Source of the DNA: Auritidibacter ignavus
GTDB taxonomy: Bacteria; Actinomycetota; Actinomycetes; Actinomycetales; Micrococcaceae
Assembly: GCF_003703835.1 (NCBI RefSeq)
Contig: NZ_RDQR01000005.1
Span: forward strand, 1-64,000
Length of the DNA stretch: 64,000 bases
Direction of reading: 5' to 3'
Of this stretch, positions 53,272 to 61,916 are shown one piece after another (position 1 is the first letter of the stretch; each line of letters opens with the position of its first letter). A program made the position numbers and the translations under genes. A model generated the notes under the pieces. It was not told where the DNA came from and did no database searches. It saw nothing but the letters and a program-made list of their open reading frames with translations.

Positions 53272-53721
53272 TTATAGGTTCATCACGTCGGGAAACAGGG
53301 TGATCACCAGTGGCATCACGCCCAGGCAGATAAAGCTGGGAAGCAGACAAACGCCCATGGGCACCACGAGTTTGATGCCCAGCTCGGCTGCGCGTTTCTC
53401 GGCGGCTCGTTGTCGGTGTCGACGCAGGCTGGAGGCCGCCCCGCGAATCACGGTGGCGCTCGGGACGGCGGCTGTAAACGGGAAATACAGGTGTTCGGCC
53501 AGGGTCTGGTACTCAGTGATACCGGCGACCGGTTCCCAGGCTTGTTGCCAACTGAATCCGTGATGGAGCCGGAGCCCGACCTCGGAGAGCTCGCGGGCTT
53601 GGGGAAAACGCGTACCGATGTGCTGCAGACCGCTCGCCAGACCGATGCCGGAGGACAACAACGCAGCTAACAGGTCCATGGCTAGAGCGGGGTCCAGGTA
53701 ATCGCGAGACCTTTCAGACAT
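53272..53721 (-). CDS. Tad inner-membrane protein TadC-like (short)
   Basis: A 149-residue T2SS-F domain protein. LAMDLLAALLSSGIGLASGLQHIG and LVVPMGVCLLPSFICLGVMPLVITLF are its membrane segments, with RRHRQRAAEKRAAELG between. It is about half the length of classical TadC, as in other actinobacterial Tad systems. It starts in an 8-base overlap with TadB (ATGTCTGA). Confidence 0.83.
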   Translation of the reverse strand: MSERSRDYLDPALAMDLLAALLSSGIGLASGLQHIGTRFPQARELSEVGLRLHHGFSWQQAWEPVAGITEYQTLAEHLYFPFTAAVPSATVIRGAASSLRRHRQRAAEKRAAELGIKLVVPMGVCLLPSFICLGVMPLVITLFPDVMNL

Positions 53722-54373
53722 TCTGGGCCTCTTTCACCAGCCGTTGGCTCCACCACCGACCTAGCGTGGCCAGCCCTACGCCAGTGGCCAACAGCACCCA
53801 CCCAATCGGTTCGAGTAACAGGTGAAAGACGGTGACCCCGATCATCGCGGACAGGGCCATGCCCGCTACGGGAAGCCACGCCAAAAGTGTGGCTGTCGAA
53901 CGTGGCCCGGCGGCCGCGGTTTGCCGAGCTTGGTGGACATCTTCTCCGGCTTCAAGAGCGTCGGCAAGTCGGCTGAGCAGTGTGGAGAGTTTCATTCCGG
54001 TATCTCTGGCGAGTTCGAGGCTGCCACTGATCTGTTGCCAATAGTGTGGTTCTCCTGGACCGGTGACGTGTTGTAGTGGGGTTTCGGCGAGGACTTCCAA
54101 TCCCTGCTGGGCTGCCAAGGTATGGTGCAGACAACATCCCGGGTCGGTATCGTCGGTAGCTACGGAGCGTGGGCACGCCGGGTAACCTAGGGCCAGTTCG
54201 CTCCAGACACGTTGCGGGTCGCGTCCGGCATCCAGCAACGCGGCCGCTTGGCGGAGCATCTCGATAATTTCGGACAGTTCTCCTGGTTCGGCTAGGCCCA
54301 GCAATGGGCCGAGCGGGGTAGTGGCGAGGAGGTTTTTGCTACGGTGGGCGAGCGTGGTTGGTGTTCGGCTCAT
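53714..54373 (-). CDS. Tad inner-membrane protein TadB-like
   Basis: A 219-residue protein that resembles the second half of the T2SS-F fold: LSEIIEMLRQAAALLDAGRDPQRVWSELAL, then SLELARDTGMKLSTLLSRLADALEAGEDVHQARQTAAAGPRSTATLLAWLPVAGMALSAMIG and IGWVLLATGVGLATLGRWWSQRLV. It and TadC would form the membrane platform of the pilus machine. The ATGA overlap with cpaF and the ATGTCTGA overlap with the downstream tadC-like gene couple translation. Confidence 0.82.
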   Translation of the reverse strand: MSRTPTTLAHRSKNLLATTPLGPLLGLAEPGELSEIIEMLRQAAALLDAGRDPQRVWSELALGYPACPRSVATDDTDPGCCLHHTLAAQQGLEVLAETPLQHVTGPGEPHYWQQISGSLELARDTGMKLSTLLSRLADALEAGEDVHQARQTAAAGPRSTATLLAWLPVAGMALSAMIGVTVFHLLLEPIGWVLLATGVGLATLGRWWSQRLVKEAQNV

Positions 54374-55575
54374 CGGGGCAGCCCCTTCCATTCTGGTTTG
54401 GTGCCCAGTTGTTCGACGACGGCCAGGCCCGGGCCTTCATACAGCGTGCTACCGCGTTGCGTCAGAGCCGGTAGTACCGTCAAGGCTTGACCGGCTCGTT
54501 CTTCCGGCGCCAGCACGGCTAATTCGGTGGGGTGCCGGCCATATTCGTCTCGGCAGATATGCATCAGCACGTCGACGCCTGACCGGGCTTGCAGGGTGAG
54601 GACCTCTGGGGAAAGCCCGGCTAAACCGCCCATCGCGTGGAGGCGGGCTGGGACATCGGCCGTAGAGTTGGCGTGCAGGGTTCCCATCGCGCCTTGATGC
54701 CCGGTATTCATCGCCGTAAGGAATTCGGCGATTTCGGCTCCGCGGCACTCTCCGACGATCAACCGATCGGGTCGCATACGCAATGACTGTCGGATCAGCT
54801 CCCGCGTTTCGATGGCGCCGGCCCCTTCAATATTGGCTTCCCGGGTGCGCAGGTTGACCACATGTGGGTGGTCAATACGTAGTTCGGGGGTGTCCTCAAT
54901 AGTGATGATGCGTTCGTGGTCGTCCACCGTGGAGAGCAGGCTGGAGGCTAGCGTCGTTTTGCCCGAGCCGGTAGCTCCGGAAATCAGGACATTTGCGCGA
55001 CATTGGACAAGGAATTCACACACGCGTAACCAGTACTCGCGGTGCGGCCACTGCTGACTGAGCTGCTCAAGTCGCGGGGTGACCGGATGGGGCAAGCGGA
55101 TACTGAGCTGAGGGTGCTCCACGACCGGTGGGATCAGTGCGTGAATGCGAGCCCCAGCCAGAAACACGTCACCGAAGGGCTGGCCCTCATCCAGGCGTCG
55201 TCCGCCTTGAGAAAGTAGCCGACGGGCCAGGTTCATGACCTCTGCCCGGGGCAGTCTGTGCTCGGTGGGTTCGACCCCATGCCCGCAGTCAAGCCAGACG
55301 TGCCCCTCTCCGGTCACCATGATGTCGGAGACGCCGTCCTGGCGGAGATAGTCGGCCAGCGGCCCGAGTCCTTGCAGGTCGTCGAGCAGCCGGGTCATCA
55401 AATGCCGGGCGTGTTGCGGTCCCAACGACTCGACATGTCGGCCAATGGCTTCGGCGGTGTGCTCCTCCTGGGATTGTTCCCCGGCGCCGGCCAGGCGTGA
55501 AGCCAGCCAGAGTTTTGCCTGGGCCCACCGGTCAGTCGCTGGAGCCGGAGGCAGGTCAGGGACGAAATGTCTCAT
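54370..55575 (-). CDS. CpaF/TadA pilus assembly ATPase
   Basis: A 401-residue type II/IV secretion ATPase. N-terminal sequence SDIMVTGEGHVWLDCGHGVE is the family's N1 region; Walker A is VLISGATGSGKTTLASSLL, followed by RIITIEDTPELRIDHPHVVNLRTREAN, and RLIVGECRGAEIAEFLTAMNTGHQGAMGTLHAN, which has the Walker B, Asp box and His box. It energises assembly of the Flp-like pilus. ATG 55575 overlaps the stop of the CpaE-like gene (ATGA). Confidence 0.92.
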   Translation of the reverse strand: MRHFVPDLPPAPATDRWAQAKLWLASRLAGAGEQSQEEHTAEAIGRHVESLGPQHARHLMTRLLDDLQGLGPLADYLRQDGVSDIMVTGEGHVWLDCGHGVEPTEHRLPRAEVMNLARRLLSQGGRRLDEGQPFGDVFLAGARIHALIPPVVEHPQLSIRLPHPVTPRLEQLSQQWPHREYWLRVCEFLVQCRANVLISGATGSGKTTLASSLLSTVDDHERIITIEDTPELRIDHPHVVNLRTREANIEGAGAIETRELIRQSLRMRPDRLIVGECRGAEIAEFLTAMNTGHQGAMGTLHANSTADVPARLHAMGGLAGLSPEVLTLQARSGVDVLMHICRDEYGRHPTELAVLAPEERAGQALTVLPALTQRGSTLYEGPGLAVVEQLGTKPEWKGLPR

Positions 55576-56630
55576 CGAGGCCACCTCCGGTGGCCAAACA
55601 GGGTGGTGTAGAGGCGTCGGTCGCTTCGTTGTGGTGTGATGTCCAGATTGCGGGGACGGCACCCCCAACTGAGCGGGAGGAAGATGGTCGGAGGGTCTGT
55701 CGAGGGTAGCGAGGTAGTCAGCAGGCGCAGTACCCGGTGACGGATACGTGGCACCACCCCTCCCGGGCCCGGGAAGCGCACCACGATGTCGGGAGTCAGC
55801 CCAGCGGGAGAGACGCCGGTGGTGGCGAGAGTAACCAGGGTGGCGCCACGGGACTGCAACTCGGTTGCTCGATTGGCGTCGAACCCAACATCGGTGACCG
55901 TGGTGATACCCATGCGGGCGGTTGCCTCAAGAACCTGAACCACATCGTGCTGATCTGGCATGGCCCCCACGACAGAGTCCGTGTCATCGGGGACCTCGAA
56001 GCCCAGGAAGGCCAGCGGTGTGTCCCGATGTCGCGAGCTGAGCCCGGTAAAACATCGTTCTCCTACTGCCAGCCCGTCCTGCACGGTAGCCCAGCACACC
56101 CAGCCCCGCCGTGAGGGGTGATGCAACCGGGGCACGAGCGCGCGCGAACAGGCGGCCTGAGGGTCGGCGTCGACCAGCAGTGTGGGAGCGCCGTAGCGGG
56201 TCACCCGAGCGAGGTTCCATCCGGCCCAGGGTGTTGCCGGGGCGGTGGTGGTCCGCACCAGTACCACCTGGTCTGGGTGCTTGGCGTGAGCACCTGGCGG
56301 GTGACCGGGGTCGGCGGGGTCGTGGTGTAAATGCTCGAGTAGCGCCTCGGTGTCGTCGGGTAGCCTCCAGCTGAATGGACCAATACTCACCCTGCGGTGA
56401 TGACCTGAGTTCAGCCGGATTTGGAGCTGGCGTGGTTGCATCTGTCGCGCCGAGGACGGCTGGGGTGCTGTGGCCGTGTCACCGGATAGAATCTCAATAC
56501 CCAGGCTGGCTAATAACCCCAGCAGGTAACGGTAGGTCTGTTGCTGTTCGGCACTGAGCCTGCTCGGGCGGTCTATCGTCGCTGTTGCGATAGCGCGCTG
56601 GTGACGCGGACGTTTCGGGAGTGCTCTCAT
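55572..56630 (-). CDS. CpaE-like protein with degenerate P-loop
   Basis: A 352-residue MinD/ParA-fold protein at the head of the pilus operon. The central segment LVRTTTAPATPWAGWNLARVTRYGAPTLLVDADP aligns with the deviant Walker A/B of CpaE, but the expected GKGG(V/T)GKT lysine pattern is absent: only TTTAPATPW is found where the P-loop should be. LLVDADP retains the Walker B-like acid. ATP use is therefore doubtful. CpaE localises the Tad machinery; a structural anchor role is likely. ATG 56630 is preferred to 56651. Confidence 0.72.
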   Translation of the reverse strand: MRALPKRPRHQRAIATATIDRPSRLSAEQQQTYRYLLGLLASLGIEILSGDTATAPQPSSARQMQPRQLQIRLNSGHHRRVSIGPFSWRLPDDTEALLEHLHHDPADPGHPPGAHAKHPDQVVLVRTTTAPATPWAGWNLARVTRYGAPTLLVDADPQAACSRALVPRLHHPSRRGWVCWATVQDGLAVGERCFTGLSSRHRDTPLAFLGFEVPDDTDSVVGAMPDQHDVVQVLEATARMGITTVTDVGFDANRATELQSRGATLVTLATTGVSPAGLTPDIVVRFPGPGGVVPRIRHRVLRLLTTSLPSTDPPTIFLPLSWGCRPRNLDITPQRSDRRLYTTLFGHRRWPR

Positions 56631-56747
56631 GCCCTCTACTGTGCCTGGCACAGCCAGGCCCGTCCCAGCAGGTGCCCGCGACTGTGGAACAGGATCGTCG
56701 CTCGCCGTCCAACTGTGGACGGGCGGGTCGCGCCGTGACGGCCCCAG

Positions 56748-57557
56748 CTAGTCAGACAGGTGCTCGTGGCAGGTAAAAATTTTCGGGGCGGGTTGCGTCG
56801 CGTCCCACCCGGTGACGTCTACGCACTGGGCCCGATCCCAAGGATGCGTCCATCCCAGAAGATCCAGGATGCGGTCGATGAGCAAGGCGGTAAACCCCCA
56901 CACCAGCGTGTCGGCCACGAGGAATCCGGGCATGACCGGGCGGAGAAGTTCTCCGGTCTGCGGTGAGGTCATCAGCACCGAGACTCGGTGATCGGGGTCG
57001 ATCAGATCGGCGACGGGGACGCGAAAAACGCGGGTCGCTTCATGATCGTCGACCACGTCAACACTGCCGGGGGTGGACCACCATCCGATGACTGGGGTGA
57101 CCGAAAAATTGGTCACGGGCAGTCCCACGGTGGGTAGTTGTCCCAACACGGTGACGGAGGATGGATCGAGGCCGGTTTCCTCGCTAGCTTCCCGCAATGC
57201 ACAGGCGGTGTCATCGGCATCGGCAGGATCGCGCTGACCACCCGGGAAGGAAATCTGGCCGGGGTGTTTGCGTAAGGTCACGGCGCGTTGGGTGAGCAAG
57301 ACATCCAGTGAACTAGGCACCGTCTCGCTCCGATAGTCGGCCGGCACGTCGTCGAGGGCGCCGAAGAGAATCAGCACCGCCGACGGTGTGGCGTTCTCGG
57401 TGGTCATGCGGGGAAATCGGAAACCCCGTGGATCGAGTTCCTTAGTGGGCGTGCTAAATGCGCACTCGGGAAGCTCCGCGTTGAGCGTGCCGTAGCGACT
57501 GACCAGGTCCACCAAATCTTGTTGGACGGTCTCCAGGGTGGTCTTCTCGGGCTGCAC
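56748..57557 (-). CDS. NUDIX CoA pyrophosphatase
   Basis: A 269-residue NUDIX hydrolase. The motif ISFPGGQRDPADADDTACALREASEETGLDP is the NudL/UPF0035 type, in which the usual G-x5-E spacing is altered, and REASEETGL keeps the metal-binding acids. The family cleaves CoA to 4'-phosphopantetheine and 3',5'-ADP. In M. tuberculosis the homologue lies between marP and nth as part of the same conserved neighbourhood. No signal peptide is seen. Confidence 0.88.
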   Translation of the reverse strand: MQPEKTTLETVQQDLVDLVSRYGTLNAELPECAFSTPTKELDPRGFRFPRMTTENATPSAVLILFGALDDVPADYRSETVPSSLDVLLTQRAVTLRKHPGQISFPGGQRDPADADDTACALREASEETGLDPSSVTVLGQLPTVGLPVTNFSVTPVIGWWSTPGSVDVVDDHEATRVFRVPVADLIDPDHRVSVLMTSPQTGELLRPVMPGFLVADTLVWGFTALLIDRILDLLGWTHPWDRAQCVDVTGWDATQPAPKIFTCHEHLSD

Positions 57558-57610
57558 GGGCTGGGTCGCCTCCTGAGGTGCGGGTGGTGCAGACTGTCAT
57601 CGTGGCGGAG

Positions 57611-58408
57611 TTAGGCCTGTAGCGAGTAGCCCTCGGCACGGAGCTGGCGACGGGTTGCTCCTTCGAGCATGCGCTGATGGAGTTCTTCGCGCCCAGGTGC
57701 TAGCTCATACTTCAACAGCCTACTGGCACTGTAGGGGTCCAACGGGCCGATCCCGGCCGAAGGGCACCAGCGGGCGACCGGGCAGGCCCCGCAGGCCGGT
57801 TTTCGCGCGTGACAGATGCGCCGGCCCAAAAAAATCAGCCGGTGGGAGAGCATGATCCACTCGCGGGGTTCGAACAGCTCTGCCACCGCGGTTTCCACAG
57901 CGACGGGGTCTTCAGCGGTGGTCCAGCCTAGACGGCGGGACACTCGACCAAAGTGGGTATCGACGGTCAGACCGGGTTTGCCAAAAGCGTTGCCTAACAC
58001 AACGAAGGCGGTTTTCCGTCCCACCCCGGGCAGGCTAGTCAGATCCTTGAGATTGTCCGGGACCGATCCGGCGAACTTCTCCACCAGCGCTTGGGAGAGT
58101 TTCATAATCGAGCTCGTCTTGGACCGATAAAAACCGGTCGGCCGGATCAACTCTTGGACTTCGCGTTCATCGGCCATAGCGAGCGCTTCGGCATCCGGGA
58201 ATCGGGCGAAAAGGTCCGGGGTAACGGAATTGACCCGCACATCGGTGGTTTGGGCTGACAGGACGGTGGCCACCAGCAACTCAAAGGGATTGTCAAAATC
58301 CAGTTCCGCGACCGCATAAGGGAAGAACTCCGCCAACACCCGATTGATTTTCCGAGCGCGACGCTTTCGAGCTAGTGGTGTTTCATCCTCGGGATCACGA
58401 GCGGTCAC
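57611..58408 (-). CDS. nth: Endonuclease III (DNA glycosylase/AP lyase)
   Basis: A 265-residue base-excision repair enzyme. Helix-hairpin-helix [30 protein letters not shown] has the catalytic lysine (GRKTA) and aspartate (VDTHF). The [4Fe-4S] cluster ligands are [17 protein letters not shown] (spacing C-x6-C-x2-C-x5-C, as in the family). It removes oxidised pyrimidines. The start overlaps the stop of the following membrane-protein gene (58405-58408) by 4 bases, so the two may be cotranscribed. Confidence 0.94.
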   Translation of the reverse strand: MTARDPEDETPLARKRRARKINRVLAEFFPYAVAELDFDNPFELLVATVLSAQTTDVRVNSVTPDLFARFPDAEALAMADEREVQELIRPTGFYRSKTSSIMKLSQALVEKFAGSVPDNLKDLTSLPGVGRKTAFVVLGNAFGKPGLTVDTHFGRVSRRLGWTTAEDPVAVETAVAELFEPREWIMLSHRLIFLGRRICHARKPACGACPVARWCPSAGIGPLDPYSASRLLKYELAPGREELHQRMLEGATRRQLRAEGYSLQA

Positions 58409-59763
58409 TGTTGCGGTGCCCGTTCAATCCCCTCGAGCTCACGCAACAGACCACGCTGTCCATCGTAGGATTGCACGAGGAATTCGTGTCCACGGTCTTC
58501 CAAGGCCAGAATCCACTGGCCCGGTTCCAGCGCGAATGCCGGTTCGCCCTGCTCAGTCACGGCCCGGCGGGGCGTGTAGACCGCAAACCAGAACGGCTGG
58601 GCGGTGTCGGCGGGAGTCAGTCCGCCCGAGGTAAGTGCTGAGTCGGCCCCGACTGTCGAGGACCGACCACCGGTTTCCACCTGCGCGTCGACCACTGGGT
58701 CGACACCGACTGCTGGCTCGTGGGTTTCGGCAGACGTTTCAGGACGGTTCCAGCTCTGGTCAGGTTCGGTCTCGTCGTGGGATTCGGTGGAGGCATCCTG
58801 GCCAGGGTGTGCCGGTGTTACGGGCTCGGCTTCAGTCGGAGCGGGTTGGCCTCCGGGCTGTTCGCCGTGCTGTTCAGTCGAAGGCTGGGCAGCCCGACGC
58901 CCGGACGGCTTGTCTTCCTCCTGGTGAACCTGCTGCGGGGCCTGAGTCTGGTTCTGCTGTGCAGACGCGGCGGCGACAAAGGGGTCTACCGGTTCGGGCT
59001 GTTGCTGAGACGGTGCCCCCGGTGTGACCTGGTCGGTGCCACCTTGTTGGAATTGCTGATAGCCGGTCTGCTGAGACGCTACCGGCTGACCGAAGTCCTG
59101 GTAGGCGACGGGCTGTTGTGCTCGGACAGGCTGGGCTGACCCCATGTAAGCATGGCGCTGGTACGGTGGCGTTGCTGGCTGTACTCCTGCAGGCTGTGCG
59201 CTAGCGGAGCCGTTGAATAGTTGTGGCCAGGTGACGAACAACACCAAGGCTGTTGCCACCAAGAACAGCAAGATTGTCATCAACGCTTCAGACGCCCAGT
59301 AGAAGTAGTCGAAAGCAATGAAGTTCAAGAGCGCGTAAACGCCAATGGCCCAGGAAATGGCTTGCACCAGGTGTTTGGAGGTGAACGACCCCAACATGGG
59401 ACGAGATCCGTCCAATCCCTTGGCCCTGAGCACCAGGACCATCACCACGATTCCACCACCAATGTTCAGAACAAGGTTGAGCAAAAACTCCGCATTCCAG
59501 AGGATATTGAAGCTCGCCGCCTGATCACCAATGTATCCGCGTGTTTGGTTGTAATACGTAATGTCGTTGATCATCGCCCACAGACCGGCACCGGCTACCA
59601 GGGCGGCGGCTGCCGTGATCATCACGGCCACGGCCGGCATGGAGGAGCCGCCTTGCAGATTCTGCACGCCCGGACGAGGCGCCGAGTACTGTTGCGAAGC
59701 ACCAGCACCGGGTTGCTGCTGATGTGGATATCCCTGCGGTGGCTGGTAATTCTGATTCGACAC
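58405..59763 (-). CDS. Gln/Pro/Glu-rich membrane protein
   Basis: A 452-residue protein with no family I can name. An N-terminal Gln/Pro/Gly-rich tract ([18 protein letters not shown]) is followed by membrane segments near residues 45-65, 85-110, 125-145 and 155-180 ([79 protein letters not shown]). Then there are about 200 disordered Gln/Pro/Glu/Thr-rich residues and a C-terminal conserved-looking segment [62 protein letters not shown] 59763 with AGAAGGG upstream. Its layout parallels the protein at 34913. Confidence 0.7.
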   Translation of the reverse strand: MSNQNYQPPQGYPHQQQPGAGASQQYSAPRPGVQNLQGGSSMPAVAVMITAAAALVAGAGLWAMINDITYYNQTRGYIGDQAASFNILWNAEFLLNLVLNIGGGIVVMVLVLRAKGLDGSRPMLGSFTSKHLVQAISWAIGVYALLNFIAFDYFYWASEALMTILLFLVATALVLFVTWPQLFNGSASAQPAGVQPATPPYQRHAYMGSAQPVRAQQPVAYQDFGQPVASQQTGYQQFQQGGTDQVTPGAPSQQQPEPVDPFVAAASAQQNQTQAPQQVHQEEDKPSGRRAAQPSTEQHGEQPGGQPAPTEAEPVTPAHPGQDASTESHDETEPDQSWNRPETSAETHEPAVGVDPVVDAQVETGGRSSTVGADSALTSGGLTPADTAQPFWFAVYTPRRAVTEQGEPAFALEPGQWILALEDRGHEFLVQSYDGQRGLLRELEGIERAPQQ

Positions 59764-59902
59764 GGTAACCCTTCTTAACATCTCAGGTCTCTCGGGCCTC
59801 AGGTTTGCTCCTGAAGATCTTCTCCCAGTGAACCACATCTGTCGAGAATGCGGGATATCTTTTGGGTAAAAGTCTGCTCCTCATCTGCTTTTAACTGCCG
59901 AT

Positions 59903-59953
59903 CCCGCTGAACCACCGGTCCTGGGTAACTCTCAGAACCGGTGGTTCAGCGGG
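59903..59953 (-). terminator. 17-bp stem-loop after metS
   Basis: A perfect inverted repeat: CCCGCTGAACCACCGGT at 59903-59919 pairs with its complement at 59937-59953; the loop is 17 bases. It lies 39 bases beyond the metS stop in the direction of the metPS transcript and before the GTG start of the membrane-protein gene at 59763. There is no clear T-tract on the minus strand. Confidence 0.55.
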
Positions 59954-59991
59954 TTCAGGCCGCAACAGATGGGGATGCGACAACCTGCGCG

Positions 59992-60153
59992 TCAGCTCTG
60001 GTTGATCTGCTGGGCGGGGGGAACAGCTCCGTCGGCGCCGAGCTCTCCCGTGGTCTCATCCGGGTTGCCTCGCAGGTGGACGATCGCCACGGCCAGGCCA
60101 CCCCATACGACCCCGAGGCAGATGATCATCATCACAATTGCTATGGTGCTCAC
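59992..60153 (-). CDS. metS: MetS small subunit of methionine/alanine importer
   Basis: A 53-residue membrane micro-protein starting at GTG 60153: STIAIVMMIICLGVVWGGLAVAIVHLR is its single helix, followed by a short polar tail. The match to MetS (NSS transporter small subunit) is in length and pattern. It overlaps the metP stop by 4 bases (GTGA), so it is coupled. A longer frame would hide this start. Confidence 0.88.
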   Translation of the reverse strand: MSTIAIVMMIICLGVVWGGLAVAIVHLRGNPDETTGELGADGAVPPAQQINQS

Positions 60154-61760
60154 TGGTTGACCTCCTGAGTAGTGACCGGTTGGTCTGCGTGCCGGGGTGT
60201 GTTCTTGATGTCGAAATCTTGCTCGTGCTGATCGTCTTGCATCCCGGAGTTTTTCGCCCAGGGGATCAGTGCGACCACGACGGCCAGCACCACCAGTAGC
60301 GCTGACATGCCCCATCCGAAGGTGCCGACATACCAGGAGGGCATTCCCCCATAGCCTTCATTGACAACCTGCAGAATGTACTGGACTAGCGTAATACCCA
60401 GCACGACTGGCATAACCACGGAGATCAAGATCTTGTAGATCCAGCCCAGGCGGAAGGAAGACACCGAGTTCAGGTGCCCGACGAATTCGTTGAGTCGGAA
60501 CAGCACCCAGGAGACCACGAAGACCGCCACCAGGCTGACCCCGACAATACCGATGTTGTTCACAAAGGCGTCGGTGACGTCAAGGAGGTGGATTCCGGAG
60601 GTGGTGCTGAAGGCCAGGAGCGAGACCACAGCGGAGAGCCCACCAGCAATAGCCACCACCCGTGCGCGGGACCAACCAGTTTTGTCCATAATGCCGGAGA
60701 TCACCACTTCGGTAATCGAGATCAGCGAGGTGATTCCCGCAAACAGTAGCGACCCGAAGAACAGGACGCCGATAATCGGGCCCAGCCCCAAGGGGGCTTC
60801 GGAAATGATGGCGGGGAACGCCACGAAAGCCAAACCAATGCCGGAACTAGCGACCTCGTCGACCCGAAGCCCAGATGCCTGGGCCATAAAGCCCAGTACC
60901 GAGAAGACGCCGATGCCGGCAAGCAGCTCGAAACCGGAGTTGGAGAATCCAACAACGAGACCTGATCCGGTCAGGTTAGAGCGTCGCTTCAGGTAGGAAG
61001 CGTAAGTCAGCATGATGCCGAAGCCGACCGAAAGGGAGAAGAAGATCTGACCGTAGGCGGCCACCCACACTTCTGGTCTTGTCAGTGCCGACCAATCCGG
61101 TGTGAACAGCGCATCCAAACCGGTGGCTGCGCCCGGCAGGCTCAAACCAATGCCGACTAAGATCACGAACATGATCACCAGCAGAGGCATACCGATCGTG
61201 GCAGCAACCCCGATGCCTTTGCCCACCCCGCGTGCGAGGATGGTCAGCACCAGGATCCACAGAGCTAGTAGCGGGAAGAAGACTCCTGGAACGATCTGGA
61301 AGCTCACTTCGGCTTGTTCTGTGGCTTGCAGGTAGTCCGCGAAGAAGAAGCCTTCTGGGTCATCTCCCCAGGCTTCGGTCACCGAGAACCAAATATAGGA
61401 AGTGGCCCAGGCCAGGATGGCGGCATAGAACAGTCCAAGCACGGCACAGATCATCACCTGCCACCAGCCGATGGCTTCAGTCCACCGGCTGAGCCGACGG
61501 AAGGCCAGTGGTGGGGATCCTTTAAAGCGGTGTCCAATGGCGTAGTCAAAGAACAACAGCGGAATACCTGCGGTCAGTAGCGCCACCATGTACGGCAGGA
61601 TGAATGCGCCACCACCGTTTTCGTAGGCGACATAGGGAAAGCGCCAAATATTTCCGAGTCCCACGGCAGATCCGATTGCCGCCAACAGGAAGACCCAGCG
61701 GGTACTGAATTGTTCGCGTTGCTGTCTCCCCGCGGTGAGTGATTCTTGTGTCAGGGCCAT
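60150..61760 (-). CDS. metP: NSS-family methionine/alanine importer MetP
   Basis: A 536-residue Na+-coupled transporter with about 12 membrane segments. AIGSAVGLGNIWRFPYVAYENGGGAFILPY is the family motif in TM1, with the Na+-binding positions, and the WIYKILISVVMPVVL segment is near the end. Together with the adjacent MetS it forms the MetPS system known in Corynebacterium. ATG 61760 has AAAGGAG seven bases upstream and is better than the TTG at 61766. A CRP-like site lies 41 bases upstream of the start. Confidence 0.9.
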   Translation of the reverse strand: MALTQESLTAGRQQREQFSTRWVFLLAAIGSAVGLGNIWRFPYVAYENGGGAFILPYMVALLTAGIPLLFFDYAIGHRFKGSPPLAFRRLSRWTEAIGWWQVMICAVLGLFYAAILAWATSYIWFSVTEAWGDDPEGFFFADYLQATEQAEVSFQIVPGVFFPLLALWILVLTILARGVGKGIGVAATIGMPLLVIMFVILVGIGLSLPGAATGLDALFTPDWSALTRPEVWVAAYGQIFFSLSVGFGIMLTYASYLKRRSNLTGSGLVVGFSNSGFELLAGIGVFSVLGFMAQASGLRVDEVASSGIGLAFVAFPAIISEAPLGLGPIIGVLFFGSLLFAGITSLISITEVVISGIMDKTGWSRARVVAIAGGLSAVVSLLAFSTTSGIHLLDVTDAFVNNIGIVGVSLVAVFVVSWVLFRLNEFVGHLNSVSSFRLGWIYKILISVVMPVVLGITLVQYILQVVNEGYGGMPSWYVGTFGWGMSALLVVLAVVVALIPWAKNSGMQDDQHEQDFDIKNTPRHADQPVTTQEVNQ

Positions 61761-61800
61761 GCCCAACTCCTTTATCTTCAGGGCCTACCAGCGTGATGAG

Positions 61801-61816
61801 TGTGATAGTGATCACA
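61801..61816. promoter_or_regulatory. CRP/GlxR-type binding site
   Basis: TGTGATAGTGATCACA is an almost perfect palindrome with TGTGA-N6-TCACA, the consensus of Crp/GlxR in Actinobacteria. It lies upstream of metPS. The gene for a Crp-family regulator is only 1.7 kb away at 63483. Confidence 0.65.
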
Positions 61817-61916
61817 AGAGTATGACGAAACATGAAATTTCACAAGAGCAACGCGCGGAAAACCATGCCTCGCACGGAAACAGCAGGCATGCAACCGTTA
61901 GTTCATCGGTGATGAA

